Counted from the first letter of the stretch, positions 54,331 through 63,600 are shown. The stretch is DNA of 64,000 bases from Bradyrhizobium sp. CB82 (GCF_029714405.1 NZ_CP121650.1:2795001-2859000); one strand, 5' to 3'. Numbers and translations: made by a program. Notes: generated from the letters alone by a model not told the origin.

Positions 54331-54379
54331 GCGCGCGGCTCTCGCGGAGACGAAGCAGGGCGGCAACGTAGCGCGACCG

Positions 54380-55300
54380 CTACTCCCATTCAATTTCCGA
54401 AAATGCTGCGGTTGCGTTGCGGGCATTGTAGTCGTCGAACAATTGCCAGCGCCCACGCTCGCTTGCGCCCGCCTTGTCCGCGGCCGCCCGGATCGGCTCG
54501 CCCTTCTGATTGAGCGCGCGGACATCGGCGAGCAAGGCTTCCAGGTAGCGTCGCTCATCGGCGAGCGCTGCGGGCCAATCGCTCACGGGACCGTGACCGG
54601 GAACGACGCGTTGCGCCGGCAAGCTTTCGAGTTGCTTGAGCGCACCGAGCCAACCGCGGATGCTGCCATCCATGACGGGAACATGGTCGAGGAAGACGAG
54701 ATCGCCGGCAAACAGCGTTTTGCTCGTCTCGTCCAGCACCGTCAGGTCATTGTCGCTGTGCGCGGCCGGCCACGCCTTGAGGGCGAGAGTGCGCGATCCC
54801 AGGTCGAGCTGCAACGTGTCGGTGACGAGCAGCGTCGGCGGCACGATTCTGACGGGATCGATCAGCTCTGCGCCCATGGTGCGGCGGAAATTGTCCAGAT
54901 AGAACGGCCCGCGTGTCGCAAGTGCCTGCGGGAGCTTGGCATGGCCGACGAAGCTCGTGCCATCGCGCATGAAGGCTTTATTGCCGAAGACGTGGTCGGG
55001 ATGGCCGTGGGTGTTGATGACGTAGCGGATCGGCTTGTCGGTCCGCGCCCGCACGGCGGCGAGCAGCGCCTCGCCCTCGCGGACGCTGCCGCCGGTGTCG
55101 ATCACCGCGACCGCGTCCTTGCCGATGACGAAGCCGACATTGGCGATGGCGCCCTCGTTCTCGAAGTTCATGAGGGCAATTGACCCTGCGTGCACGAAAA
55201 TTCCGGGGGCGACTTCGCTCACAGGCAATTCAGGCGGGGTTGCGCGTGCTAGCGTCGGCAGCAGGACGAGCACCGCGATCATCCGAGCGACATGCGCCAT
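54380..55300 (-). CDS. Metallo-beta-lactamase-fold hydrolase of the quinoprotein relay system
   Basis: 306 residues, signal peptide ending ARA. Zinc motif [10 protein letters not shown], with further ligands in [25 protein letters not shown] and [10 protein letters not shown]. It belongs to the SoxH-related, PQQ-linked branch that always travels with a SoxYZ-like carrier, and probably hydrolyses the group from the carrier Cys in the periplasm. The carrier gene follows 49 bases later on the same strand. GAGGCG precedes ATG 55300. Confidence 0.87.
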   Translation of the reverse strand: MAHVARMIAVLVLLPTLARATPPELPVSEVAPGIFVHAGSIALMNFENEGAIANVGFVIGKDAVAVIDTGGSVREGEALLAAVRARTDKPIRYVINTHGHPDHVFGNKAFMRDGTSFVGHAKLPQALATRGPFYLDNFRRTMGAELIDPVRIVPPTLLVTDTLQLDLGSRTLALKAWPAAHSDNDLTVLDETSKTLFAGDLVFLDHVPVMDGSIRGWLGALKQLESLPAQRVVPGHGPVSDWPAALADERRYLEALLADVRALNQKGEPIRAAADKAGASERGRWQLFDDYNARNATAAFSEIEWE

Positions 55301-55444
55301 TTTTACGCCTCAGTTCCGATCGTCGCGCGGCATTGCACTGCAACAAGTCGAGTCATCAAGCGAAGTCATCCAGAAACTTCGCAAACCATGGCGCGTAACG
55401 TGATCCATGGCTAGCATTCGATCAAGAAAGCGGGAGGAAGCGCG

Positions 55445-56329
55445 ATGACGGAAGCCGGACGACATCGTCGCTGGTTGTTCTCGGTGTTGGCGATTGCTGC
55501 ACTATCTGTTGCTGACGGCGCCGCGCGCGCACAGACCACCGACAGCGGCGATCTCTCGTTCGAATTGGTCGATCCAAAAGTGCTGCGCGTCTGCGCCGAT
55601 CCGCGCAACCTGCCGTTCTCCAACGAGAAGGGCGAAGGTTTCGAGAACAAGCTTGCGGAATTCTTCGCCGACAAGCTCCAGAAGAAGCTCGACTACGTCT
55701 TCTTCCCGCAGGCGACCGGCTTCGTGCGCATGACGCTGGGCGCGCATCGCTGCGACGTCATCATGGGCTTTCCACAAGGCGACGATCTCGTCCAGGGCAC
55801 CAATCCGTATTACCGCACCTCCTATGCGCTGATCGCCAAGGCCGGCAGCGGACTCGAGAACGTGGACACGCTTGAGGACGAGCGGCTGAAGGGCAAGCAT
55901 ATCGGCATCATCGCGGGCACGCCGCCGGCGACCAACATGGCGATCGCGGGCCTGATGACGAACGCAAAGCCATATCCTCTGATGATCGACACCCGCTTCG
56001 ACAATTCGGCGCAGGCGATGGTCGACGATCTCACTGCAGGCACGATCGATGCCGGCGTGCTGTGGGGCCCGATGGCCGGCTTCTACGCCAAGAAGGCGAC
56101 GCAGCCGCTCCATGTCACCCCGCTGGTGAAGGAAACCAGCGGGCCAAAGCTCGTCTATCGCATCGGCATGGGCGTGCGTCCCGCCGACCAGAACTGGAAG
56201 CGGCAGCTCAACCGTCTGATCCAGGAGAACCAGGCCGAGATCAACAAGATCCTGATCGATTTCGGCGTGCCGCTGCTCGATGAGAGCGACCGGCCGCTCG
56301 GCGCGGAGACCGCCAAGAAATTGCCATGA
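55445..56329 (+). CDS. Quinoprotein dehydrogenase-associated binding protein (second XoxJ-like)
   Basis: 294 residues with signal peptide (LSVADGAARA). Binding-protein fold: KVLRVCADPRNLPFSNEKGE, NKLAEFFADKLQKKLDYVFF, GAHRCDVIMGFPQGDDLVQG, AGTIDAGVLWGPMAGFYAKK. It matches the class annotated as quinoprotein-associated ABC-type binding proteins that includes XoxJ. A paralogue lies at 42184-43110. Ribosome site GGGAGGAAGCG precedes ATG 55445. The CXXCW protein follows 24 bases later. Confidence 0.88.
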   Translation: MTEAGRHRRWLFSVLAIAALSVADGAARAQTTDSGDLSFELVDPKVLRVCADPRNLPFSNEKGEGFENKLAEFFADKLQKKLDYVFFPQATGFVRMTLGAHRCDVIMGFPQGDDLVQGTNPYYRTSYALIAKAGSGLENVDTLEDERLKGKHIGIIAGTPPATNMAIAGLMTNAKPYPLMIDTRFDNSAQAMVDDLTAGTIDAGVLWGPMAGFYAKKATQPLHVTPLVKETSGPKLVYRIGMGVRPADQNWKRQLNRLIQENQAEINKILIDFGVPLLDESDRPLGAETAKKLP

Positions 56330-56353
56330 GCTCATCGCCATGAGCACGTCGCC

Positions 56354-56917
56354 ATGAAGCGGCATCTTGCCGCTGCGCTCGTTGTCGCAGCGATTCTGGC
56401 GCCGACGCTCGCGCAGCAGCAGGAGCCGTTCGAGCCGGATGGCTATCGCACCGACAATTACCGCGCGCCGGTGCCGCCGACGCTGGCCGGCGCGCGCGTG
56501 CTGACAACGGCAGAGGCGGAAGCGATCTGGCGCGAGAAGCGGGGCGCCTTCATCGACGTGATGCCGCGGCCGCCGAAGCCCAGGAATCTTCCCGCGGGCA
56601 CGGTCTGGCGCGATACGCCGCGCTTTGACATCCCGGGCAGCATCTGGCTGCCCGATACCGGCTACGGCACGTTGCCGCCGGCGATGGACGACTATTTCCG
56701 CCGCGGCCTCGAACGCGCCTCGCACGGCAGCAAGTCAGCGCTGCTGGTTATCTACTGCCTCGCCGACTGCTGGATGTCGTGGAATGCGGCCAAGCGCGCG
56801 CTTGCCCATGGCTACGCCAACGTCGCCTGGTATCCCGAGGGCACCGACGGCTGGGAACGCGCCAAGCTGGTGACATCAGAAGCGCAGCCGGAGCCGCGGC
56901 CGGACGAAGGCAGATAG
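56354..56917 (+). CDS. PQQ-dependent catabolism-associated CXXCW-motif (rhodanese-like) protein
   Basis: 187 residues with signal peptide MKRHLAAALVVAAILAPTLA. A rhodanese-like domain (EAEAIWREKRGAFIDVMPRP, GSIWLPDTGYGT) ends with the motif CLADCWMSWNAAKRALAHGY, the CxxxCW signature that defines this family. Two nearby cysteines suggest redox or sulfur handling in the periplasm. It overlaps nothing and shares the transcript of the binding protein upstream. Confidence 0.88.
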   Translation: MKRHLAAALVVAAILAPTLAQQQEPFEPDGYRTDNYRAPVPPTLAGARVLTTAEAEAIWREKRGAFIDVMPRPPKPRNLPAGTVWRDTPRFDIPGSIWLPDTGYGTLPPAMDDYFRRGLERASHGSKSALLVIYCLADCWMSWNAAKRALAHGYANVAWYPEGTDGWERAKLVTSEAQPEPRPDEGR

Positions 56918-56937
56918 CCGGCCTCGGCGAGGCGCCG

Positions 56938-57240
56938 CTACTTCGCCTTTTGCAGCTTGGTGATGGTCTTGGAGCCGTTGGCGTCAGTGGAGAAGCTCAC
57001 GCGATCGCCAGCATGGACGCTCTCGAGCATGCCCGCGTCCTTGGCCTTGAACTCCTGCACCGGGCCCGTCGCACCGCCATTGGCGCCGACCGTACCGCCC
57101 TGCATTTCCTGGATCGAAATGGTGCTGTTGAGCCGGTCGATCTTTGTGATCATTCCGTTCATGTTGTCTTCGGCGACAGCCGCTGACGCGAGCATGCCGA
57201 TGGCTGCAGCGCTGGTGAGAAGACGTCTTGCTGTTCCCAT
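56938..57240 (-). CDS. CusF-like periplasmic metal-binding protein
   Basis: 100 residues from ATG 57240 (GGGAGG upstream), leader ending AVAE. A small OB-like domain: NMNGMITKIDRLNSTISIQE, EFKAKDAGMLESVHAGDRVS, TITKLQKAK. The layout matches CusF-type copper chaperones, but the CusF metal ligands are not all obvious: the region has several Met and no conserved His. It is on the same strand as the Ped/Lut ABC operon, 137 bases downstream. Confidence 0.7.
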   Translation of the reverse strand: MGTARRLLTSAAAIGMLASAAVAEDNMNGMITKIDRLNSTISIQEMQGGTVGANGGATGPVQEFKAKDAGMLESVHAGDRVSFSTDANGSKTITKLQKAK

Positions 57241-57377
57241 CGAGGCCTCCCGGCGTCTAGGATTCACTTCGACAAGACATCCTAGATCGATTTGGTTCCG
57301 GCCGACAGTGCGGCAAAGATTAACGAATCCCGCCGGTAGTGGGAACCTTGCTCGCACAGGCGTCAGCGAGGCTGACA

Positions 57378-57992
57378 CTATTCCAGTTCCTGCTGGATAA
57401 CGCGTCCGAGCGCGAACAGCCGCTGATCGATCGCGGTCGGCACCTCGCAGACGAAGCGAACCACCTTGCGGCGGTCCTCGAAGATGCGGGTTTCCCAGAT
57501 CAGCTGGTTGGACAGCGCGTCGATCTTGGCGTCGTCGCGTGGAGCAGCATCCTGCAGCCTCTGGAGCTCGATGGTGTCGTCGCGGATCCTGTCGGCGGCC
57601 TCGCGCTGCTTGCGGGTGACGCGCTCGAGCCCGTTCATGACCGAGGAGCGCTGGGCGTTGAGCGTGTCGAACAGGCCGGCGAACAAGAGCTTTGCGTTCG
57701 TGGTCTTGTCGGAGGCGGAGCTTGCCAAGAACTCCTTCACGGATTTTTCGGCGTCGTCCAGCGGCGTCTTGCGCGCCGCCAGTTTCGACACCAGCGCGCC
57801 GATCTTGGCATTGTCCTTCCACTTGTCCTGGACGTCGTCGAGTGGCGGGCCGGCCCAGACCGCGGCGAGCGAGACCTCCGGGACTTTCGCCTGCGTGCAG
57901 GGCCAGTCGGGATAGCGCGGATCGGCCGCCTGCGAGGCCGCGGTCGATGCCGCGAGCGCCACAGTCGCTATGGCCACGATCCGAAATCTCAT
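57378..57992 (-). CDS. Secreted helical hypothetical protein of the Ped/Lut ABC operon
   Basis: 204 residues, leader ending ASQAA. It begins YPDWPCTQAKVPEVSLAAVW-AGPP, then is almost all helix with coiled-coil character (SVMNGLERVTRKQREAADRI, RDDTIELQRLQDAA) and a second Cys in VRFVCEVPTAIDQR. Its start overlaps the permease stop (ATGA), so it belongs to the transporter operon. No function is known; it is probably periplasmic. Confidence 0.75.
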   Translation of the reverse strand: MRFRIVAIATVALAASTAASQAADPRYPDWPCTQAKVPEVSLAAVWAGPPLDDVQDKWKDNAKIGALVSKLAARKTPLDDAEKSVKEFLASSASDKTTNAKLLFAGLFDTLNAQRSSVMNGLERVTRKQREAADRIRDDTIELQRLQDAAPRDDAKIDALSNQLIWETRIFEDRRKVVRFVCEVPTAIDQRLFALGRVIQQELE

Positions 57993-58840
57993 CCTTCGCC
58001 TCCCGCGGGCCCGCGTCGCGCCAGCCCTCGCGACGGATCATAGGCATAGATCGCGCCGATCATGAAGACGATTGTGCAGGTCGCGATCACTGACAGCGAG
58101 ACCCAGTTGATCTGTCCATAGAGCGCAAAGCGGATCAGCTCGACCGCATGTGTGAACGGATTGGCCTGGCAGACATAGTAGAGATACGGGCTGCCTTCCT
58201 GCACCCGCCACAGCGGATAGAGGGCCGATGAGGCAAAGAACATCGGGAAGATCACGAAGTTCATCACGCCGGCGAAATTTTCGAGCTGCTTGATGCCGGA
58301 GGAGATCAGCATGCCCAGCGATCCCAGCATCAGGCCCGACAGCATCAGCGCCGGCAGAACCGTGAGGTAGCCGAGCGGCGGCGGCGTGATGTCCCAGGCC
58401 CAGGCGATGATCAGAAACGCGTAGACCTGCAAGAGCGACACGGCAGTGCCCGCGAGCAGCTTGCAGAACAGCAGAAACCAGCGCGGCAACGGACTCACCA
58501 GGAGCGTACGCATATTGCCCATCTCGCGGTCATAGACCATCGAGAGCGACGACTGCATGCCGTTGAAGAGCTGGATCATCGCCATCAGCCCCGGCGCGAT
58601 ATAGACCTCGTAGAGGATGTAGGTCTCGTAGGGCGGGATGATCGAGATGCCGAGCACCTGACGGAAGCCGGCGGCGAAGATGAACAGCCACACCAGCGGA
58701 CGCACCAGCGCGGAGACGAAGCGCTCGCGCTGGTGCAGGAAGCGCAGGCCCTCGCGCCAGACGATGCCGGTGAGGCAGGTCATGTAGGCCGACAGCGGGA
58801 AACCGCGCGGCGCGGCGTCGCGCGTGGTGATGCTGCTCAT
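57989..58840 (-). CDS. ABC-2 type permease, PQQ alcohol oxidation cluster (PedC/LutF-like)
   Basis: 283 residues, six membrane helices (LVRPLVWLFIFAAGFRQVLG, GYLTVLPALMLSGLMLGSLG) with the ABC-2 signature region MVYDREMGNMRTLLVSPLPR. ABC-2 permeases are generally exporters, although in lut/ped clusters the direction is debated. ATGA overlaps join it to the ATPase before it and the helical protein after it. Confidence 0.85.
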   Translation of the reverse strand: MSSITTRDAAPRGFPLSAYMTCLTGIVWREGLRFLHQRERFVSALVRPLVWLFIFAAGFRQVLGISIIPPYETYILYEVYIAPGLMAMIQLFNGMQSSLSMVYDREMGNMRTLLVSPLPRWFLLFCKLLAGTAVSLLQVYAFLIIAWAWDITPPPLGYLTVLPALMLSGLMLGSLGMLISSGIKQLENFAGVMNFVIFPMFFASSALYPLWRVQEGSPYLYYVCQANPFTHAVELIRFALYGQINWVSLSVIATCTIVFMIGAIYAYDPSRGLARRGPAGGEG

Positions 58841-59646
58841 GCGCCGCCTCCCGGCATCACTTGCGCGCCGGTGAGGCGCATGAAGGCGGAATTGACGTCC
58901 TGCGCGCCGGCCTCTGCGATCACGCGGCCGACCGGCCCCTTCGCCAGCACCTTGCCCTGGTGCAGCACGACGAGATCGTCGCTCGCCGTGATCTCGTCGA
59001 ACAGATGCGTAGCCCAGAGCACGCCGATGCCTTGTTCGGTCACGAGCTGGCGGACATGGCGGATGATGTCGGCGCGGGCCTTGACGTCGAGGCCGACGGT
59101 CGGCTCGTCCAGCAGCAACAGGCGCGGCCGATGCAGGAGCGCGCGCGCGATCTCGAGCCGCCGCATCTGGCCGCCCGAGAGATCGCGCACCTTGTTGCCG
59201 GCACGGTCGGCAAGGCCGATGCGGCCGAGCAACTCGGCGCTACGCGCGGCAGCCTCGCGCCGGCTGATGCCGTGGAGCGCGGCGTGGTAGAGCAGGTTCT
59301 GCGTCAGCGAGAGGTCGAGGTCGAGCGTGCGCGGCTGGAACACGACCCCGAGTAGCCGCAGCGCCTCGCCGGGATTTCGGCTGACGTCATGGCCGAAAAT
59401 GCCGACGCGGCCGGTCTGGATGCCGAACAGGCGCGTCACGAGCGAGAACAGGGTGCTCTTGCCGGCGCCGTTGAGGCCGAGCAGCGCCGTGAAACTTGCG
59501 GGCGCCACCGTGAAGGAGACATCGATCAGCGCGCGGCGCGGCCCATAGGCGTGGCTGATGCCGTCGATCGACAGCGCCGGCAGCGGGGCTGGATCAGGTC
59601 GGGCCGCGCTTTCGGCCGGCGCGGCGATGGGTGCAGGTGTCGTCAT
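58837..59646 (-). CDS. ABC ATPase, PQQ alcohol oxidation cluster (PedA/LutE-like)
   Basis: 269 residues from ATG 59646. Walker A LLGLNGAGKSTLF, Q-loop VVFQPRTLDL, signature LSGGQMRRLEIARAL, Walker B LLLLDEPTVGLD, H-loop WATHLFDE. An Ala/Pro-rich N-terminal 25-residue stretch precedes the domain. It overlaps both neighbours by four bases, so the operon is translated as a chain. Confidence 0.9.
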   Translation of the reverse strand: MTTPAPIAAPAESAARPDPAPLPALSIDGISHAYGPRRALIDVSFTVAPASFTALLGLNGAGKSTLFSLVTRLFGIQTGRVGIFGHDVSRNPGEALRLLGVVFQPRTLDLDLSLTQNLLYHAALHGISRREAAARSAELLGRIGLADRAGNKVRDLSGGQMRRLEIARALLHRPRLLLLDEPTVGLDVKARADIIRHVRQLVTEQGIGVLWATHLFDEITASDDLVVLHQGKVLAKGPVGRVIAEAGAQDVNSAFMRLTGAQVMPGGGA

Positions 59647-60632
59647 GGCGAGATCGTAATGCCCCAGGGCAATTCGCCAACATGGATAGTCTTGATCACT
59701 TTTTGCGCGGCGACGTCGATGACCGAGACGTCGTTGGAAATCCCGTTGGTGACCAGCAGATATTTCTCGTCCGGTGTGAAGTCCATGTGCCAGACGCGCT
59801 GCCCGACCAGCAGATATTTCGTCACCTTGTGCGTGACGGCATCGACGACCGCGACGCGGTTGGCGGGCCCGAGCGCGACGAAGGCCGTCTTGTCGTCCTT
59901 GGTGATGCCGATGCCGACCGGCTGGATCGCCTCGCGCCGCAGCCCCGGTATTTCGAATGGGACCTTGCCCGTCACTTCGTGCTTGACGGGATCGATGATT
60001 GACACCGTGCCGCCGATCTCGGAGGAGACCCAGAGCTCCGAGCCGTCGTGCTTGAACTGGGCAAAGCGCGGCCGCGAATCCACCAGCACGTTGGCGACGA
60101 TCTGGCGCTTCTCGGTGTCGATGAAGTGCGCCATGTTGGTCGTTTCCGACGTGTTGATCAGGATCTTGCCGTCGGGGCTCACGGTCATGCCTTCTGGCTC
60201 GACGCCAACCTGGATATCGCCGATCCGCGTCCGTTTCTGAAGATCGATCACGGTGACGGTGTTGTCGTTTTCGTTGGCGACATAGAGCACCTTGCCGCTC
60301 ACATCCTGAGTGAAGAGTTCGGGATCGGGACCGGAGGGCAGGGTGTCGACGATCTGCTGGGTTTTGGCGTCGATCATTTGGATGGTGTCGTCGTCGCCGA
60401 CCGCGACCATCACGAACTTTCCGTCCCGCGTGAACTCGATGCCGCGCGGGCGCTGCCCGACCTTGATGGTCTTCGTCACCGTCCAGGTGTCGGTATCGAT
60501 CACCGAGACGCTGTTGCCCTTCTCGTTCGAGACATAGGCGATGAACGCGCGCGCGGGCGCCGCGGCAAGCACGAGTGCCACGGGCAAGGCTGTCCCCAGC
60601 ATGCGCAAGGTCCGTCCGCGCGCTGTCTTCAC
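59643..60632 (-). CDS. YVTN-type beta-propeller of the PQQ ABC cluster (LutB-like)
   Basis: About 329 residues. Seven propeller blades with the YVTN pattern (AYVSNEKGNSVSVIDTDTWT, LYVANENDNTVTVIDLQKRT, LLVTNGISNDVSVIDVAAQK). A secretion leader (TLRMLGTALPVALVLAAAPA-RA) is only complete if translation begins at GTG 60632; ATG 60602 would give a leader with no basic residue. The start is uncertain because a repeat element lies directly upstream. In this cluster the propeller is a secreted partner of the ABC system of unknown ligand. Confidence 0.82.
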   Translation of the reverse strand: MKTARGRTLRMLGTALPVALVLAAAPARAFIAYVSNEKGNSVSVIDTDTWTVTKTIKVGQRPRGIEFTRDGKFVMVAVGDDDTIQMIDAKTQQIVDTLPSGPDPELFTQDVSGKVLYVANENDNTVTVIDLQKRTRIGDIQVGVEPEGMTVSPDGKILINTSETTNMAHFIDTEKRQIVANVLVDSRPRFAQFKHDGSELWVSSEIGGTVSIIDPVKHEVTGKVPFEIPGLRREAIQPVGIGITKDDKTAFVALGPANRVAVVDAVTHKVTKYLLVGQRVWHMDFTPDEKYLLVTNGISNDVSVIDVAAQKVIKTIHVGELPWGITISP

Positions 60633-60780
60633 CTCCCACGCTCGCGAAGGTCGTATCGCATCGTGAGATGCGATACGGGAGAGGGCTCGCTCCTCTTGGG
60701 GGATCTTCGTCGCGGAGATACCCTCTCCCCATCCCTCTTCCGCAAGCGGGAGAGGGGGTGCACCATCTCTGCAGCGACTC
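60633..60780. repeat. Rhizobial repeat inserted inside the PQQ ABC operon
   Basis: Contains CGTATCGCATC-GTGA-GATGCGATACG (60652-60677, 11-base arms) and CCTCTCCC / GGGAGAGG stretches, as in the frequent Rhizobiales intergenic element. It separates the binding-protein gene from the propeller gene, the only gap in an otherwise overlapping operon. Confidence 0.6.
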
Positions 60781-60796
60781 CATCGCATCAGAATGC

Positions 60797-61978
60797 TCAT
60801 TTCAACTTGCATTTGCTCTCCGGGCGATCGTAGCCGAGCGTATCGAGCTCGGAGACCTGGTGCAGAAAACCTTCCTGCGGCGACACCGACACCACCATGC
60901 GGCCGTCGACCAGGAGAATCGGCTGGCGAAGCTGCAGATTCCAGTCTCGCAAGGTCAGCCGCGTGCCCTTGAATGCGGCCACGGAAAAATCCGGCCCCTT
61001 GATGAAATCGATGACCTTCTTGACGTCGCCGGAATTGGTGCGCGAGGTCGCTTCGCCGATCATGCGCGCCGCTGTCCAGGCCTGCATGTCCAGCGCCGTC
61101 ATGCGCCGCGAGTTCAGCTTCATGAAGCGGTTCTGCATCTGGATGGCACCCCATTGGTCCTGCGCGGCATCCCAGCTGCGCGGCACGAGGCCGGCGGAGC
61201 CCGCGACGGGCCGCGGATCCCAGGTGCGGTAGGGCAGGTAGGCACCGAACACCTCGCTCTCGTCGGCGGCGACCAGCACGTCATAGGCGGGCGCCTGCTG
61301 GGTGAAGACGGGCATCTGCCGCTGAATCAGCGTCACGCCGGAATCGGTGCGGCGGGCGCCCCCGGTGTCCTCGAACGTGCGCTCCTGCACGATCTTGGCG
61401 CCGAAGCGCGTGGCGGCGCGGCGCAGCGCATCGGCATAGAGCTTGTCCTCGTCATGCGAACCGACCACGAGCAGCCAGCGCGACCATCGCTTCCACACCA
61501 GGTATTGCCCAAGCGCATCGGCCAGCATCGCGCGCGTCGGCGCCACATGGATGACGTTGGCGCGGCAATCAGTCTCGCGCAGCCGCTCGTCGATCGCACC
61601 CGCATTGAACAGCAGCGTGCCGCGATCGCGCAAGCCGTCGGCGACTTTCAGAAGCGCGTCCGCCGGCAGGTCAGCGATGATCAACCCGTTGTGCTCGGCG
61701 AGCGCAGTCGCGGCCTGGACCGGATCCTCGCCTTCTTTCAGCCGATGCTCCTCGAGCTTGAAGCGCTGGTTGAGGAATTTGCCGGTGGTATTGTTGTCCT
61801 CGACGGCGAGCCGCGCGCCGGCGACGCCGTCATTCTCGGCGGGCTGCTCGACCAGGGACAGGGTCGATCTTGTGCCGGCGACGCCGAGATAGCCGATCCC
61901 GATCTCGGTGGGGTCGGCCGCGAGCGCCTGCGTCACCGCAACACTGACGCCGATCAGGCCGGCCAACCATCGGCTCAT
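60797..61978 (-). CDS. ABC substrate-binding protein, PQQ alcohol oxidation cluster (PedB/LutA-like)
   Basis: 393 residues, leader ending ALAADP. Leu/Ile/Val-binding-type fold: IGIGYLGVAGTRSTLSLVEQ, GARLAVEDNNTTGKFLNQRF, RWLLVVGSHDEDKLYADALR. The class is found only with PQQ alcohol dehydrogenases; its ligand is unknown, with a role in metal or cofactor handling proposed. GGAGG lies just before ATG 61978. It heads the minus-strand operon, and a DUF-type secreted protein is divergent. Confidence 0.87.
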   Translation of the reverse strand: MSRWLAGLIGVSVAVTQALAADPTEIGIGYLGVAGTRSTLSLVEQPAENDGVAGARLAVEDNNTTGKFLNQRFKLEEHRLKEGEDPVQAATALAEHNGLIIADLPADALLKVADGLRDRGTLLFNAGAIDERLRETDCRANVIHVAPTRAMLADALGQYLVWKRWSRWLLVVGSHDEDKLYADALRRAATRFGAKIVQERTFEDTGGARRTDSGVTLIQRQMPVFTQQAPAYDVLVAADESEVFGAYLPYRTWDPRPVAGSAGLVPRSWDAAQDQWGAIQMQNRFMKLNSRRMTALDMQAWTAARMIGEATSRTNSGDVKKVIDFIKGPDFSVAAFKGTRLTLRDWNLQLRQPILLVDGRMVVSVSPQEGFLHQVSELDTLGYDRPESKCKLK

Positions 61979-62107
61979 GTTTCCTCCTTGTCATCCTCCC
62001 CGGCTTAGGTATCGGTGGAGGCATTTCCCGCCTTGAAACATGACCGATTTGGCTTAGCTTGCAACCCCGCATTTCGTCATCGCGATGAGAAGGAGCAGGT
62101 CACGATC

Positions 62108-62611
62108 ATGCGAGCGCTTTTGCTGGCCGCCTTATTCGTGTTGACCGCTACGGCCGCGTTCGCCGATCCGCCGAAACTTGTCGTGTTTGATTTCGAACTG
62201 ATCGACACCAGCCTGCCGGGTGAATTCTACGGATCGAAACCGGAGAACGAGCGCATGCTGCGCATCGGCGATCAGTTGCGCAAAGAACTTGCGCAGTCAG
62301 GCAGGTTCCAGGTCGTGGATATCGCGCCGGTCAGTGATGCGGCCCGGCACAGCAATCTCCAGGCCTGCGGTGGCTGCGACGTCACGCTGGCGGGGCAGTT
62401 GGGTGCCGATCTCGAAATCACCGGCGTGGTACAGAAGGTCTCGAATCTGATCCTCAACCTCAACATTTACCTGCGCGACGTGCACACCGGAAATCTCGTC
62501 ACGGTGGCCAGCGCCGACATGCGCGGCAACACCGACGAATCCTGGTCCCGCGCCATGAGCTACCTGATCCGCAACCGCCTGCTCGCACCGAACTACGGCA
62601 AGCCGGAGTAG
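62108..62611 (+). CDS. Secreted DUF3280/DUF2380-like protein
   Basis: 167 residues, leader MRALLLAALFVLTATAAFAD. Body: KLVVFDFELIDTSLPGEFYG, RIGDQLRKELAQSGRFQVVD, QACGGCDVTLAGQLGADLEI, and VQKVSNLILNLNIYLRDVHT. The fold resembles CsgG/TolB-N-like secreted domains. This family is commonly placed beside PQQ ABC genes. A CGGC pair of cysteines may be redox-active. Divergent from the PedB-like binding protein. ATG 62108 follows AAGGAG. Confidence 0.75.
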   Translation: MRALLLAALFVLTATAAFADPPKLVVFDFELIDTSLPGEFYGSKPENERMLRIGDQLRKELAQSGRFQVVDIAPVSDAARHSNLQACGGCDVTLAGQLGADLEITGVVQKVSNLILNLNIYLRDVHTGNLVTVASADMRGNTDESWSRAMSYLIRNRLLAPNYGKPE

Positions 62612-62977
62612 ATCTTCGCCTCGCGCTCCGTGAGGCGCCAGGAAACGGGTTCCGCGTCCAGGCTGCTGGCGCGCCGCGCGGGTGGCGAGATTTCCACCCA
62701 TGAGCCTTGTGCGACCGGCGATGAAGGCGTGTAGCGAGTCCAAGCCTTCGCCCAAGCGTAAGCTGGTGGGCTACCTCGAAAGAGATGTCGACCGAGCTGG
62801 GTGTAAATTTTTATTATCATCTCCCTTCGATGCGATGACCTGCGCCGGCTGTGCAATCAGGTTCGATCGTAACATCAATGCGAAGAGAAATTTGTTGAGA
62901 GCGTGAGGAAATTCTGCGCTCGGCACGGGTCGACATTTCACGCAGTTCACGATTCGAAGCAAGCTCAGGAGGGTGCT
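62612..62977. other. Intergenic stretch, no gene seen
   Basis: Short frames without domains. It ends with the AGGAGGG ribosome site of the next gene. Confidence 0.45.
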
Positions 62978-63463
62978 ATGTCAAACAGAGTGCTACTCGG
63001 TTGCGGCATGATCGCAGGGTTGGCCTTCTGCACGCAGGTTTGCGCCGCCGAAGGCAAATATGACATGACCAGTTGCTATGCGGGTCCGAGCCACGTCATT
63101 CAGCAGGGCGAGGGCATCACAGCCGTTTCATACGAACTCACTGGGATGATGCCTGGCCAAGAGGGTACCCCATATCAGAACCTGTCGGGACGTTGCGTTG
63201 GCTTTCTCACCATCATCAAGGGCGACTACAGCGAGACTGGCAGCTGCCAGTTTTGGAATGCGGCCGGTGACAAAGTCTTCGGTGTGTACGCTCGCAAGGG
63301 CGATCCGGCAAAGGCTGAAGGAACCTGGCATGTCGTGCAGGGAACCGGGAAGTTTGACGGATTGACCGACGAAGGCAAGTGGATGCCGGTAGGCGCGTTT
63401 CCGCCTGTGCCGAACGTTGCGAGCGCATGCAATCACGAGTGGGGTACATTCAGCACGAAGTGA
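62978..63463 (+). CDS. Secreted hypothetical protein (161 residues)
   Basis: ATG 62978 is preceded by AGGAGGGTGCT. Signal peptide MSNRVLLGCGMIAGLAFCTQ-VCAAEG. The mature part is beta-rich: DMTSCYAGPSHVIQQGEGIT, NLSGRCVGFLTIIKGDYSET, EGTWHVVQGTGKFDGLTDEG, with four cysteines that could form two disulfides. The GTWHVVQGTGKF stretch resembles lipocalin/avidin-like barrels in rhizobial secreted proteins, a guess only. It has its own terminator. Confidence 0.7.
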   Translation: MSNRVLLGCGMIAGLAFCTQVCAAEGKYDMTSCYAGPSHVIQQGEGITAVSYELTGMMPGQEGTPYQNLSGRCVGFLTIIKGDYSETGSCQFWNAAGDKVFGVYARKGDPAKAEGTWHVVQGTGKFDGLTDEGKWMPVGAFPPVPNVASACNHEWGTFSTK

Positions 63464-63600
63464 GGTGTGCCGAACTCAGCGCTGGTGCAGCCAGGGTCCC
63501 GAACACGAGTTGCGCCGATGAGGACCGTGACGGCACCCGGGAGTCAGCGATGTTTTGATCGGAAGGCACGGCGGAGGTAACCGGCCTGATGGTCTCAAAG

